DNA of 64,000 nucleotides from Chryseobacterium wanjuense (GTDB lineage: Bacteria > Bacteroidota > Bacteroidia > Flavobacteriales > Weeksellaceae), in NCBI RefSeq assembly GCF_900111495.1, contig NZ_FOIU01000001.1:434001-498000 (forward strand). The letters are read 5' to 3'. Below the pieces are notes generated by a model. The model was given only the letters and a program-made list of their open reading frames with translations, ran no database searches and had not been told where the DNA came from. A program made the position numbers and the translations under genes. Each line of letters starts with the position of its first letter. Position 1 is the stretch's first letter. This document shows, in pieces, positions 16,856 through 25,700 of the stretch.

Positions 16856-17296
16856 ATGACAAGAAAAGCCAATATTCAGGATGTACGACAATTGTCTGAA
16901 TTGTTCGATCAATACAGAGTTTTTTACCATAAAGATTCTGATATTCCAGCCGCAGAAAATTTTTTAAAAGAAAGAATCGAAAAAGAAGATTCCGAAATTT
17001 TTGTAGCTGAAAATGATGGAAAATTGGTTGGCTTTGTTCAGTTATATCCGTTATTTTCCTCGACAAGAATGAAACGCTACTGGCTGTTGAATGATTTATA
17101 TGTGAATGAAAACCACCGTGGAAAAGGCTATTCAAAACAATTGATTGAAGAAGCAAAAGAACTGGCAAAATCTACCGACGCCTGTGGAATTCTTCTCGAA
17201 ACAGGAAAATCCAACGACATAGGAAACAAGTTATACCCAGCTTGCGGATTTGAAATTTACGATGAAGTGAATTTCTATGAATGGACAAATCAATAA
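16856..17296 (+). CDS. GNAT family N-acetyltransferase
   Basis: 146 residues, a single GNAT domain. Motif A is LNDLYVNENHRGKGYSKQLI (about residues 78-97), with the Q/R-x-x-G-x-G/A-type acetyl-CoA loop RGKGYS. Motif B is the GILLETGKSNDIGNKLYPACG segment near residues 112-132. The short, early-branching form resembles general amine acetyltransferases; the substrate is unknown. It may be co-transcribed with the NTF2-like gene. Confidence 0.88.
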   Translation: MTRKANIQDVRQLSELFDQYRVFYHKDSDIPAAENFLKERIEKEDSEIFVAENDGKLVGFVQLYPLFSSTRMKRYWLLNDLYVNENHRGKGYSKQLIEEAKELAKSTDACGILLETGKSNDIGNKLYPACGFEIYDEVNFYEWTNQ

Positions 17297-17370
17297 ATTA
17301 ATGTAACAATGTATTAATTTAACAGTTTACCAATATTGTTACATTGCTAGACTGCTAAATTGTTAAATTT
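17297..17370. repeat. Simple-motif inverted block upstream of the DinB gene
   Basis: ATGTAACAATGTATTAATTT plus complementary ATTGTTACATTGCTAGACTG. It sits directly before the ATG at 17379. The layout matches the blocks at 7931-8002 and 14671-14742. Confidence 0.65.
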
Positions 17371-17378
17371 TAAAAACT

Positions 17379-17882
17379 ATGACTGATTTTCAAAAATACG
17401 TTCAGAGATATTTAGACAATATTCCTTCCGAAAACTGGTTGGGAGAATTGAAAAACTCAGAAGAAAAAACAATCGCTCTCTATTCAAAACTCTCAGAAGA
17501 GCAATCACTATTTGCCTACGATGAAGGTAAATGGACGTTGAAAGAACTTCTTCTGCATCTCTCGGACACAGAAAGGGTTTTTCAATACAGGATTTTAGCT
17601 TTCGCAAGAGGCGACCAAAATGAATTGCCTGGTTTCGATGAAGAAATTTATGCTAAAAATTCTTTTGCAAACGAAAGAAGTCTGGAGTCATTATTGGAAG
17701 AGTACAAATTGGTCAGAAAATCATCCCAGATTTTACTGGAAACCATGAATTCTTCTGCCTTAAATAACATCGGAACCGCCAACGGAAACCAAATTTCCGC
17801 AGAAACAATCGGAAAACTGATTGTAGGACACAATTTCCACCATCTGAATATTATTGAAGAAAGATATTTGCCGAAGTTGTGA
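17379..17882 (+). CDS. DinB family protein
   Basis: 167 residues, the standard length for a four-helix DinB domain. The metal-binding histidines are visible as LLLHLSDTERVFQYRI (about residues 60-75) and VGHNFHHLNIIEERYL (about 148-163). The family includes thiol-dependent transferases and many proteins of unknown function in Bacteroidota. The four-base junction TGATG links its stop to the next start, so the two genes are translationally coupled. Confidence 0.88.
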   Translation: MTDFQKYVQRYLDNIPSENWLGELKNSEEKTIALYSKLSEEQSLFAYDEGKWTLKELLLHLSDTERVFQYRILAFARGDQNELPGFDEEIYAKNSFANERSLESLLEEYKLVRKSSQILLETMNSSALNNIGTANGNQISAETIGKLIVGHNFHHLNIIEERYLPKL

Positions 17883-18349
17883 TGCGCCAGTTAAAGAATA
17901 AATTAATTTTAATAAGCATAATAATTTTTATCGCTTCTCTTTTCTTTACTGCATTTAAAGTAATAGAACCAAAAGAAATTAAAGTTTTTAGCTCTGCAGA
18001 ACTTTTATTATTAGGACCAATAAGCTTTGTAGGGGGAAGTGTTTTAGAATTTTTTATTTGGACGGCAAATTTTTGGCTTCTGATTTCAATTGTTTGTGTT
18101 TACAGTAAGAAATTTTTTATCTCAATTGTAACTGGAATAATTGCTCTCTCTATTTCAGGATCTTTTACATTTTGGAAAGAAGTTTTGGTTTCTGAAAGTG
18201 GAAGAATGGGAAAGATTTATAGTTTAGAGGCCGGCTACTTCTTATGGCTGGCTTCAATTTTATTTATAACTTTTTCTTCAATTTATTTGAAAATAAACAA
18301 AAAAATTAAAGCGAAAAATTTTACAAATATCAATAGGAACGGGCTTTAG
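17882..18349 (+). CDS. Four-helix membrane protein whose end lies in a transposon hairpin
   Basis: 155 residues from the ATG at 17882. Four hydrophobic segments (about 10-30, 45-70, 72-95 and 118-138) suggest an integral inner-membrane protein; no family was recognised. The last codons read NRNGL and the TAG at 18347-18349 is part of the left-end hairpin GGGCTTTAGCCC of the adjacent transposon. The native C-terminus has therefore probably been replaced by the insertion. It overlaps the DinB stop by one base. Confidence 0.7.
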   Translation: MRQLKNKLILISIIIFIASLFFTAFKVIEPKEIKVFSSAELLLLGPISFVGGSVLEFFIWTANFWLLISIVCVYSKKFFISIVTGIIALSISGSFTFWKEVLVSESGRMGKIYSLEAGYFLWLASILFITFSSIYLKINKKIKAKNFTNINRNGL

Positions 18350-18923
18350 CCCGTTTTTTTATTAACGTATTTCGATCGGCTTTAGCCAAAATTTAAAAAC
18401 GAATTTTATACTTTTGACAAAACAACACAAATGTCTTTTATTAAAATTTATGTTCATATTGTATTTTCTACAATGAATAGAAACCCTTATTTGAATACAG
18501 TAGATTTAAGAATTAAAGTTTGGAAACATATCAAAGAAAATGCTACAGAAAAAGGCATTTTTTTAGATATGATAAATGGATATTCAGATCATTGCCATTG
18601 TTTAGTTTCTTTAGGCTCAAATCAAAATATTGAAAAAATTGTGCAGCTATTGAAAGGAGAATCTTCTCATTGGATTAATAAAAATCAATTGACTAAAGAT
18701 ACATTTTCCTGGCAGGACGAATATTTTGCAGTGTCAGTTTCGGAATCCATGTTGGAGTCTGTTAGAAATTATATTAAAAATCAGGAAAAACATCATAAAA
18801 GGAAGTCATTCACAGAAGAGTATCAGGAATTTATTGATAAATATAATTTTAAATAGGTTTTGGCTAAAGCCAAATTGATTTTACTATTTTCTTAAATGGG
18901 CTAAAGCCCATTCCTATTGATAT
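18327..18923. mobile_element. Single-gene HUH transposon with inverted double hairpins
   Basis: About 600 bp. The left end reads ATATCAATAGGAACGGGCTT and the right end is its complement with one change. Each end has two hairpins in mirror order: left GGGCT-TT-AGCCC (18341-18352, extended to 8 bp) then GGCT-TT-AGCC (18378-18387); right GGCT-AA-AGCC (18862-18871) then GGGCT-AA-AGCCC (18898-18909). The only gene inside is the Y1 transposase. Confidence 0.8.
18431..18856 (+). CDS. IS200/IS605-like Y1 HUH transposase (RAYT-like)
   Basis: 141 residues, a single Y1_Tnp domain. The HUH motif is in HCHCLVSL (about residues 57-64) and the catalytic tyrosine is in VRNYIKNQEKHH (about residues 117-128). 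It cuts and rejoins single-stranded DNA. There is no TnpB-like partner. The gene is centred between inverted hairpins with matching loops, which is the arrangement of REP-associated tyrosine transposases rather than of classical IS605 ends. It looks intact. Confidence 0.9.
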   Translation: MSFIKIYVHIVFSTMNRNPYLNTVDLRIKVWKHIKENATEKGIFLDMINGYSDHCHCLVSLGSNQNIEKIVQLLKGESSHWINKNQLTKDTFSWQDEYFAVSVSESMLESVRNYIKNQEKHHKRKSFTEEYQEFIDKYNFK

Positions 18924-19051
18924 AAGTTGTGTTTAATAATTCATTTTGATTTGTTCAAATGTTTGTAAATTTACGCTCAAATAAAATCCGGGTTAAAACC
19001 GTTGATTTTTATGATTAATTTTAAATTGGCTTTTGGCCAAAAGTTTACTAA

Positions 19052-19600
19052 ATGGAAAAAATCATCAACATCCTAAAATCCGGCGGCACCATCCTATACC
19101 CAACAGACACGATTTGGGGAATCGGCTGTGACGCAACAAATATTGAGGCCGTCAACAAAATTTTTGACATCAAGAAGCGGGAAAAAAACAAATCCATGAT
19201 CATTTTGGTGGAATCTGAAAAGAGACTGCAGGACTTGGTGGATGTTCCGGAAATGGCGTGGGAAATTATTGATCTGAGTGAAAAACCGGTAACCATCGTT
19301 TACGAAAACCCAAGAGGATTGCCGAAGGAATTGCTAGCCGAAGACGGAAGCATAGGAATTCGTTTGGTGAAAAATGATTTTTGTAAAAAATTAATCACAA
19401 AATTAAATAAACCTTTAGTGTCAACCTCCGCCAATTTCAGTGGAGATAAAAGTCCGTTGAAATTCTCGGATATTTCTCCGGAAATCATAGATCTGGTGGA
19501 TTATGCCGTGGAAGAAGACAGGGAAAAAGTTTCAAAATATTCAGGATCTTCGGTGATAAAAATCTGGAGCGACAACAGAATAAAAGTTTTACGCGAATAA
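19052..19600 (+). CDS. tsaC: L-threonylcarbamoyladenylate synthase (Sua5/YrdC/TsaC family)
   Basis: 182 residues, the short TsaC-like form lacking the Sua5 C-terminal domain. KSGGTILYPTDTIWGIGCDA (about residues 9-28) and IKKREKNKSMIILV form the nucleotide and bicarbonate site, and PLVSTSANFSGDKSP near residue 125-139 is the family's STSAN motif. It makes threonylcarbamoyl-AMP for the t6A37 modification of tRNA. It lies just upstream of cca, another tRNA-maturation gene. Confidence 0.9.
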   Translation: MEKIINILKSGGTILYPTDTIWGIGCDATNIEAVNKIFDIKKREKNKSMIILVESEKRLQDLVDVPEMAWEIIDLSEKPVTIVYENPRGLPKELLAEDGSIGIRLVKNDFCKKLITKLNKPLVSTSANFSGDKSPLKFSDISPEIIDLVDYAVEEDREKVSKYSGSSVIKIWSDNRIKVLRE

Positions 19601-19616
19601 AAAACAAGATTTTAAT

Positions 19617-19697
19617 TATCTTTGCAAAACCATTTAGCCATTAAGAAACCGGAAATTGAGTTTTTTTTAACTCAAAATCTGATTTCTTAATGGTTTT
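19617..19697 (+). promoter_or_regulatory. Promoter-like element and nested palindrome between tsaC and cca
   Basis: TATCTTTG (19617-19624) is followed by a nested palindrome: CCATTAAGAAA (19638-19648) pairs with 19683-19693, and TTGAGTT (19656-19662) pairs with AACTCAA (19669-19675), ending in TTTT. It could be the tsaC terminator or a short structured RNA; no -33 element was found. Confidence 0.45.
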
Positions 19698-19777
19698 AAA
19701 TTAGATATTGGTTAACGGTTAAAACAAGTATTTGTAAGTCTAATATCTAACATGTAATATCTAACATCTATTAAAAA

Positions 19778-21199
19778 ATGTTCATCAATTTAAATCAAAA
19801 TAAAAATCTTAAACTTTTCAAAATAATTTCTGAGGTCGCCGACAGGAACAACCAGTCTGTATATATCGTTGGAGGCTATGTTCGGGACTTATTGATGAAA
19901 AGAAAAGCATCCACGGATATTGATTTTGTGACTGAACAAAGTGGTATTGAACTTGCCCAAAGTGTTGCCAAAGAAATTGATCCAAAAATGAAAGTTTCCG
20001 TTTTCAAAACGTACGGAACAGCGATGATCAGATACAAAGATCTTGAACTGGAATTTGTAGGAGCCCGAAAAGAAAGCTACACGGAAAACAGCCGTAAACC
20101 GGAAGTGGAGGGTGGTACGATTGAAGATGATCAGAAAAGAAGGGATTTCACGATAAATGCGATGGCGATTTCTTTAAATAAAGATAATTTCGGAGAGCTT
20201 GTAGATCCTTTCAACGGAATTGGTGATCTTGAGAATGGAATTTTAAGAACACCTTTAGAACCGGCTCAAACCTATTCTGATGATCCGTTGAGAATGATGA
20301 GGGCGATTCGTTTTGCCTCAACATTGCAGTTTCAGATTGAGGAAAATTCACTGGAAGCGATCAAACAGGAAGCAGAGAGAATCAAAATTGTTTCCATGGA
20401 AAGAATTATGGTTGAATTTAATAAAATCATGCTTTCCCAAAAGCCTTCGTTAGGTTTAAAATTAATGGAACAGACAGGTTTAATGAAATTAATTATCCCT
20501 GAATTAATCGATCTAAAGGGTGTAGAAGAGGTGGAAGGGCAAACCCATAAAGACAATTTTTACCACACGCTTGAGGTGGTTGATAATATTTCTGAAAACA
20601 CAGATAATCTTTGGCTGCGTTGGTCTGCATTGCTTCACGACATCGGAAAAGCTCCGACAAAAAAGTTTGTTGAAGGTACAGGCTGGACGTTTCACGGGCA
20701 TGAATTTTTAGGGTCAAAAATGGTGAAAACATTGTTTCAGAGATTGAAATTACCGTTAGGGCCGGACATGAAATACGTGCAGAAAATGGTAAAACTTTCC
20801 TCACGTCCAATCGCTTTGATCACGGATGACGCTTCGGATTCTGCATTGAGAAGACTTTTATTTGACGCCGGAGAAAATCTTGAGGATTTGTTCACGCTTT
20901 GCAAAGCCGATATTACCACGAAAAATTCTAAGAAACAGGAAAAGTTTAAAAAGAATTTCGAATATGTGGCTGTTAAGATTAAAGAAGTGGAAGAAAAAGA
21001 TCAGGTAAGAAATTTCCAGCCGCCAATTTCGGGAGAAGAGATCATGGAAATGTTCAACCTTAAACCCGGACGCGAAATCGGTATTTTAAAAGAAAAAGTA
21101 AAAGAAGCCATTTTGGAAGGCGAGATCGGAAATGACAGCGAGGAAGCAAGAAATTTTGTAATTGCAGAAGCCGGAAAATTGGGGTTAAGTTTAGCTTAA
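19778..21199 (+). CDS. cca: CCA-adding tRNA nucleotidyltransferase with HD domain
   Basis: 473 residues. The nucleotidyltransferase core has IVGGYVRDLL (about residues 30-39) and the catalytic DIDF (about residues 48-51). RRDFTINAMA is the following conserved motif, and DDPLRMMRAIRFAS begins the RNA-binding domain. LLHDIGKAPTK (about residues 287-297) marks an HD phosphohydrolase domain. The enzyme builds or repairs the CCA end of tRNA; HD-bearing forms can also remove 2',3'-cyclic phosphate. It is one gene downstream of tsaC. Confidence 0.93.
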   Translation: MFINLNQNKNLKLFKIISEVADRNNQSVYIVGGYVRDLLMKRKASTDIDFVTEQSGIELAQSVAKEIDPKMKVSVFKTYGTAMIRYKDLELEFVGARKESYTENSRKPEVEGGTIEDDQKRRDFTINAMAISLNKDNFGELVDPFNGIGDLENGILRTPLEPAQTYSDDPLRMMRAIRFASTLQFQIEENSLEAIKQEAERIKIVSMERIMVEFNKIMLSQKPSLGLKLMEQTGLMKLIIPELIDLKGVEEVEGQTHKDNFYHTLEVVDNISENTDNLWLRWSALLHDIGKAPTKKFVEGTGWTFHGHEFLGSKMVKTLFQRLKLPLGPDMKYVQKMVKLSSRPIALITDDASDSALRRLLFDAGENLEDLFTLCKADITTKNSKKQEKFKKNFEYVAVKIKEVEEKDQVRNFQPPISGEEIMEMFNLKPGREIGILKEKVKEAILEGEIGNDSEEARNFVIAEAGKLGLSLA

Positions 21200-21495
21200 A
21201 AAACAGGTGACTTTTTCCATGTTTTTATAACAATTAGTATTAGCAATGTCATCCTGAGCGCGAAGCAGTCGAAGGATTTTTCAAATAATATAAAGCAATA
21301 GATTAAATTCTGTTGCTTTTTTTGTTTCAAGAATCTCAATTTCACTCAGTTAAGATTCTGCTATCATTTGCTGAACAGAGTGCCTTTGCGAACAAAAAAT
21401 AAAAAAATAGATTCCATTATCATTGCGATCGTCGCGTTTAAACTTAATATTTCCTAATGGTAAAATAAAAACAGAAAACTTTGATTAAATAAAAT
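21200..21495. other. Intergenic region with repeat fragments
   Basis: About 300 bp after cca. It contains TGTCATCCTGAGCGCGAAGC (21246-21265), a variant of a motif also seen near 16163 and 24989, and an AGAATCTCAATTTCACTCAG / TTAAGATTCT inverted pair. No gene or promoter is evident. Confidence 0.45.
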
Positions 21496-21522
21496 CCGGG
21501 CGGTTTCAAAGAAACCGCCCGG
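21496..21522 (-). terminator. Terminator of the cobalamin uptake genes
   Basis: A 12-bp GC-rich perfect stem (21496-21507 with 21511-21522, 3-nt loop) followed on the minus strand by ATTTTATTT. It lies after the BtuG-like gene. Confidence 0.75.
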
Positions 21523-21584
21523 AAAAAAACACAAATGATGAAAAAAAAATAAAAAATTTATTGTAATACCGAAGTATTAATTTC

Positions 21585-22625
21585 TTAGTTCCAGTAAAAT
21601 GCGTTGGTACCTTTACCAGCCGTAAAAGACTTGATTAAAGATCCTGATGTAGAATATACACTGATTTTGCTGTCCTGCGTAAATCCATTCGCATCTGATG
21701 TGAAAATTTTGTCATTTACCACACTGAATCCGTATAGGTTTGAATAAGGATCAATGCTGTTAGCCACAGTGAATAATGGAGCAGAAGGAGCGGTTGTAGC
21801 CGTTACATCCATTGCATACACATTAAGTCCTGAAGTGAAATATATTTTATTTTTCTCAATTTCCAGATTGGTAGCATTGGCAATACCTGTCAGAGTATAT
21901 GTTTTTGTAATGCTTCCCGTGTTGGAAATCTGATAGATATAAGAATCTGAAGTTCCTGCAGCAATTGCATAGATCATATCGTTGCTTTCAATCATCTTAT
22001 TGATGTTTCCGCTCGGCAAAGTGATCGTAGATTGGATCTCGTTGTTGGAAGTCGTGATATAAGTAATTTTATTTCCGAAACCGTATGACGCATTTTGCAC
22101 AAAAATATTGTTTCCGGCTTCTACAACTCTCTCAACATTATCTGTAAAAGTGATTTTTTTCACGAAAGACAGATCAGAAGATTTATAAATGCTTACAAAT
22201 TTGTCACCCCCGTATTTATCGTTGGTTACGTAGATATTGTTGTTGGCAAAAGCCATATAACGTGGCGAATTAAGTTGAGAAGTGATTTCCCCTGTTCTCT
22301 TAAAGTTATAGCGGTTGACAACCTGTATTTTATTGGAGTTATTTAATAAAAGATAAGCATTTTCTCCGCTGTAAGTGATCGACTGCAAAACATCTCCAAG
22401 ATTTGAGCCTCCATTATTGCTGGAGAAAATATTGTCTTGTTTAATGCTTAAATCCGAACTTACATACGTCACTTCAGCATTCGGCTTCCCGAAATTTCCT
22501 TCATTCGCAACCAGGAATCCGTTTCCGTAGTACATTTCTTCCGTTACATTATCATCATCACTACACGAAACATTGAAAAGTAATGCAGATGCAAATACAA
22601 GTGTCAAAAGTCTGTTTATTTTCAT
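21585..22625 (-). CDS. Surface beta-propeller lipoprotein, BtuG-like
   Basis: 346 residues from the ATG at 22625, where MKINRLLTLVFASALLFNVS is a lipoprotein signal before CSDDD. An acidic stretch after the cysteine is the surface-export signal used in Bacteroidota. The body is a run of about seven beta-propeller blades with motifs such as GNIFVQNASYGFG and KIYFTSGLNVYAMDV. It follows a BtuB-like receptor by 13 bp under a cobalamin riboswitch, matching the BtuG arrangement, in which a surface propeller captures vitamin B12 for BtuB. The assignment rests mostly on this context. Confidence 0.78.
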   Translation of the reverse strand: MKINRLLTLVFASALLFNVSCSDDDNVTEEMYYGNGFLVANEGNFGKPNAEVTYVSSDLSIKQDNIFSSNNGGSNLGDVLQSITYSGENAYLLLNNSNKIQVVNRYNFKRTGEITSQLNSPRYMAFANNNIYVTNDKYGGDKFVSIYKSSDLSFVKKITFTDNVERVVEAGNNIFVQNASYGFGNKITYITTSNNEIQSTITLPSGNINKMIESNDMIYAIAAGTSDSYIYQISNTGSITKTYTLTGIANATNLEIEKNKIYFTSGLNVYAMDVTATTAPSAPLFTVANSIDPYSNLYGFSVVNDKIFTSDANGFTQDSKISVYSTSGSLIKSFTAGKGTNAFYWN

Positions 22626-22638
22626 AATATTTTTTAGT

Positions 22639-24465
22639 TTAAAAATTAATTGTTGCATAAACACTGTAGTTTCTTTTCGGCATCGGATAATAGGAAACCG
22701 TTTGATAGACTGTGTTTGTAATATTATTTACTTTAAATCCTAAAGTATATTTTTTAAGAAGGGTAGCAGAAATGCCAGTATTCAAAACGAAATATGGATC
22801 TATCGCATCCGCTCTTTTTTCGTCTGTTGTCGTGTACGTAAGACCGTTGAAAAGCCCCTGAACATACACTCTCAGGAAATTATACTGATAATCGATATTC
22901 CCGAACGCTTTATGAATAGGAACATACACCATCTGCATTCCCGTGTCTTTATTGATCGATTTTGAATAGGTATACCCGGCGTTCAGCCTGAAACCGTGTT
23001 TTCCAAAGTTTTTATTAAAAGTAACCTGAGATTCCAGACCGTAAATTTCAGCTTTGTAAGTGTTGAATGCAGCCCAGTATCCGTAAGGTGTCGGAAGCCA
23101 GTTGATGTAGTTTTTGACATCCATGTAATACGGACTTAAAGTAATTTTAAAATCACCAAAACTGAATTCATGATCCATATCCAAATTGGTTGAAGTTTCC
23201 GGAAGCAGGTCAGGATTTCCTCCTTTTTCCCAATAAAGATCATTAAAGGAAGGGATTCTCAAGTTTCTGGAAACGCTCATTCCTATGTTATACCATTTCA
23301 TGGCATTCCATTTTCCTGAAAAAGAGTATAGAAGGGGAGAGCTGATGTCTTCCACAAAATCTTTTTTCACTCCAGCTTCAAAACGAAGATCCTGAGTCGC
23401 AAAATATCTCACCAAACCGGCTACAGATCCCATGTTTCTGCTGATATCTCCTATTCCCGACTGATATCCTTCTCCTTTATTCACCTGAAATTCTCCGATC
23501 ACATTGACATTGATTTTTGGGGTGATGAAATAATTAAAATCATTTTTAAAAATATAATTCTTTCCTTCCGCACCGCTTTCTTTAGGTTTGTCAATATCTC
23601 CGAAATACTGGAAATTATCTTCTGTATAAGCCGCTTTCAGACTGTTGGAAAGCTTGGATTTATGGATGTCCCAAGCCAATAAACTTCTTAAAGTCTGGGC
23701 TTTATATTTGGTTTTATTTCCGTTTTCTACAAAAATCGGGTAGTATTGTGAGCCGTCAAAAATTTGGTTTTGCCACGAAATTGTTTGATGGGGAGCAATT
23801 TTATAAGAAGCTCCTACATTCACCGAGGTATTGTAATATCTTCCGTTTCTGTTGATGTACTCCTTCTCCCGAACTTCATAATCGTTCTGGCTGATAAAAT
23901 AATTTCCCGAAACTTTAAAACTGAATTTATCATTGCTAAATGAAGCCTTCGCAAAATTATTATAAGTGTCAAAAGAAGCGACTTCAGAATAGAGTGCAGC
24001 TCCAAAATCTTTGTTAAAATCAAGGTTATTATTCAGGTGAATGCTTCCTCCGATGGCCGAGCTTCCGTATTGCACGCTTCCTCCGCCGGCTTTTACCTCG
24101 AGCTGATCATATCCGAAAAGCGGAATATTATTCACATCTCCCTGTCCCAGAAAATTAGAATTGATATTAATTCCGTTCCACACAAAAGCAGTATGTCCCG
24201 CGCTTGTCCCTCTGAATGAAGGCGAAGAAACAGCTCCACGACCATTTTCTTTAATATAAACCTGGGATTGAAAACGTAAAAGTTCCGAAAGGTTGGTGGT
24301 ATTTTTCTCGATGTCTTTTGGGGTAATGGTATTGACTTTATGAAAAAGTTTCACCTTATTCATTTGATTATCAAAGATGTAAACGGTATCTATCGTCTTC
24401 TCTTGTGCAAAAAGAAAACAACCGTAAGACGAAAAAAGCAGTACTAAAGATCTTTTTATATCCAT
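22639..24465 (-). CDS. btuB: TonB-dependent cobalamin receptor (BtuB-like)
   Basis: 608 residues, a compact receptor close to the 614 residues of BtuB and without a SusC carboxypeptidase-like extension. A signal peptide ends LFAQ; the plug domain (about residues 45-150) has LSELLRFQSQVYIKENGRG and GGGSVQYGSSAIGGSIHLNN. A barrel of beta strands follows, ending RNYSVYATINF with a terminal aromatic. It should import vitamin B12 across the outer membrane using TonB energy. The cobalamin riboswitch just upstream strongly supports this. Confidence 0.9.
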   Translation of the reverse strand: MDIKRSLVLLFSSYGCFLFAQEKTIDTVYIFDNQMNKVKLFHKVNTITPKDIEKNTTNLSELLRFQSQVYIKENGRGAVSSPSFRGTSAGHTAFVWNGININSNFLGQGDVNNIPLFGYDQLEVKAGGGSVQYGSSAIGGSIHLNNNLDFNKDFGAALYSEVASFDTYNNFAKASFSNDKFSFKVSGNYFISQNDYEVREKEYINRNGRYYNTSVNVGASYKIAPHQTISWQNQIFDGSQYYPIFVENGNKTKYKAQTLRSLLAWDIHKSKLSNSLKAAYTEDNFQYFGDIDKPKESGAEGKNYIFKNDFNYFITPKINVNVIGEFQVNKGEGYQSGIGDISRNMGSVAGLVRYFATQDLRFEAGVKKDFVEDISSPLLYSFSGKWNAMKWYNIGMSVSRNLRIPSFNDLYWEKGGNPDLLPETSTNLDMDHEFSFGDFKITLSPYYMDVKNYINWLPTPYGYWAAFNTYKAEIYGLESQVTFNKNFGKHGFRLNAGYTYSKSINKDTGMQMVYVPIHKAFGNIDYQYNFLRVYVQGLFNGLTYTTTDEKRADAIDPYFVLNTGISATLLKKYTLGFKVNNITNTVYQTVSYYPMPKRNYSVYATINF

Positions 24466-24510
24466 TCTATTTTACTTTTCCTCCGAAAGCAATGTATTTA
24501 GTTATAATTT

Positions 24511-24653
24511 TGGCAGGTCTCCTGACTTTCGCTTTTCTACACCTTCCCGTTTTCACAGTGGTTTTTCGTAGAAATTTCAGTTGCGATTTACAGTTGCGGG
24601 GACAGTTTGGGATTTTCGCCCAATTCCCTTTTCATTCCAAATGATTGGAAACC
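24511..24653 (-). promoter_or_regulatory. Cobalamin riboswitch
   Basis: Read on the minus strand, the region has the class landmarks in order: the GGG-x-GAAAATCCC side arm, CTGTCCCCGCAACTGTAA, ACCACTG, GGGAAGGTGTAG and the B12 box AGTCAGGAGACCTGCC at 24512-24527. It ends 46 nt before the btuB-like start, where it can block ribosome access. When adenosylcobalamin is plentiful the operon should be off. Confidence 0.95.
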
Positions 24654-24663
24654 AAAATTTTTG

Positions 24664-24693
24664 CAAAGATAAACTTATTCGTCAAAAATGCAA
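24664..24693 (-). promoter_or_regulatory. Promoter of the riboswitch-controlled operon
   Basis: On the minus strand TTG (24693-24691), 19 nt, TATCTTTG (24671-24664). The predicted start near 24657 lies just before the riboswitch. Confidence 0.7.
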
Positions 24694-24756
24694 AAACGAG
24701 AAAAATATTAACAGAAAAGTTGAAATTCTTCGGTCATTTTGTACTCAGGATAATAA

Positions 24757-24889
24757 GAAGCTTTTTCCCGCTATCCACTATATCTTTTGGGTTACGGGCT
24801 CCTGAACTACGTTCGTAAACTTTCAGTTCATGCTCCGCCCGCAACCCAAAAGGATGCCGTTCCTATCGGGGCTAGGGTTGCAGTTATCC
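24757..24889. repeat. Structured hairpin repeat, copy B
   Basis: The stem pairs CTTTTGGGTT (24784-24793) with AACCCAAAAG (24843-24852), then an A-C mismatch, then CGGGC with GCCCG. A further hairpin uses TGAACT (24803-24808) and AGTTCA (24825-24830). CCCG at 24767-24770 can pair with CGGG at 24867-24870. Confidence 0.8.
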
Positions 24890-25115
24890 ATTTCTTTATG
24901 TCATTGCAAGGAGGGAAATCAGCCTGTACTGAGCGAGCCTGTCGAAGTAAAGCAATCTCCAGAAAAATAGGAACTCCACACGAAGTTTGTCATCCTGAAA
25001 GGATCTCAACATAGTGTTAGAAAACATCTTAAAAAATTAGTGCTTAGATCCTTTCAGGATGACAAAGTTGATGTTACTGAAATAAAATTGTTTTATTTAA
25101 ACTAAAAATTCCATC
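24890..25115. repeat. Cluster of inverted repeats downstream of copy B
   Basis: Contains a GTCATTGCAAGG...AAGCAATCTCC repeat (24900-24961) and a perfect 21-bp inverted repeat, TTTGTCATCCTGAAAGGATCT (24986-25006) with its complement at 25046-25066. No gene lies here; the second palindrome may serve as a transcription stop before the cytidine deaminase gene's 3' end. Confidence 0.6.
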
Positions 25116-25598
25116 CTACAAAAACGTCGCATCAAAATAAAACGGCAGCAAATCCTTAATAGAATGCACTTTTACCACCTCTTCATTCATACTCGAAAAA
25201 TAGAGATCGATATTTTCATTTTGCTTTGTTTCATACTCAATTAAGCTTTGTCTGCAGGCTCCACAAGGCGGAATCGGAGGGTTTTTCTCATGAAATTCTT
25301 TCGGGCCACCCACTACAAAAATCTTTTTAATTTTTACATTCGGAAAATTGGCGGCAACCCAGAATAATGTTGTTCTTTCTGCACAAAGCCCGGATGGAAA
25401 AGCTGCGTTTTCTTGGTTGTTTCCGGAGTAGATTTCTCCGTTTTCAAGCAAAATGGCACATCCTACCAAAAACTGTGAATAGGGAGCGTATGCATTTTCG
25501 CGGGCTTGTTTTGCTCTTTCGAACAATTTTCTTTCTATATCGTTCAGTTCACTGCTATTCTTAAAATATTCGTAACTGATTTGAGTTTCTTTTTTCAT
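25116..25598 (-). CDS. cdd: Cytidine deaminase
   Basis: 160 residues, the compact tetrameric form. The zinc site is LCAERTTLF (Cys and catalytic Glu, about residues 71-79) and PPCGACRQSL (about 109-118). AYAPYSQFLVGCAIL is the conserved strand before the active site. It deaminates cytidine and deoxycytidine to uridine forms in pyrimidine salvage. It is monocistronic and divergent from the Old Yellow Enzyme gene. Confidence 0.93.
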   Translation of the reverse strand: MKKETQISYEYFKNSSELNDIERKLFERAKQARENAYAPYSQFLVGCAILLENGEIYSGNNQENAAFPSGLCAERTTLFWVAANFPNVKIKKIFVVGGPKEFHEKNPPIPPCGACRQSLIEYETKQNENIDLYFSSMNEEVVKVHSIKDLLPFYFDATFL

Positions 25599-25700
25599 AT
25601 ATTGTGAATTAAAAAAAGGGGGATAAAATTACTCCTTTTTAATGAGGTGGACAATATTATCTTATTTTTCAAAAATTTAACTTAAAAATATTCTTCAAAA

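Noticed and set aside
21200..21584. Region after cca examined for tRNA or riboswitch
   Set aside because: No cloverleaf or known riboswitch core was seen; only repeat fragments and a terminator.
24787..25014. Open frames through hairpin copy B and copy C (62033-62263) with similar peptides around KDAVxI-ARVAV
   Set aside because: The shared peptide comes from the conserved 3' half of the repeat. Copy A does not keep it and there is no other sign of coding.
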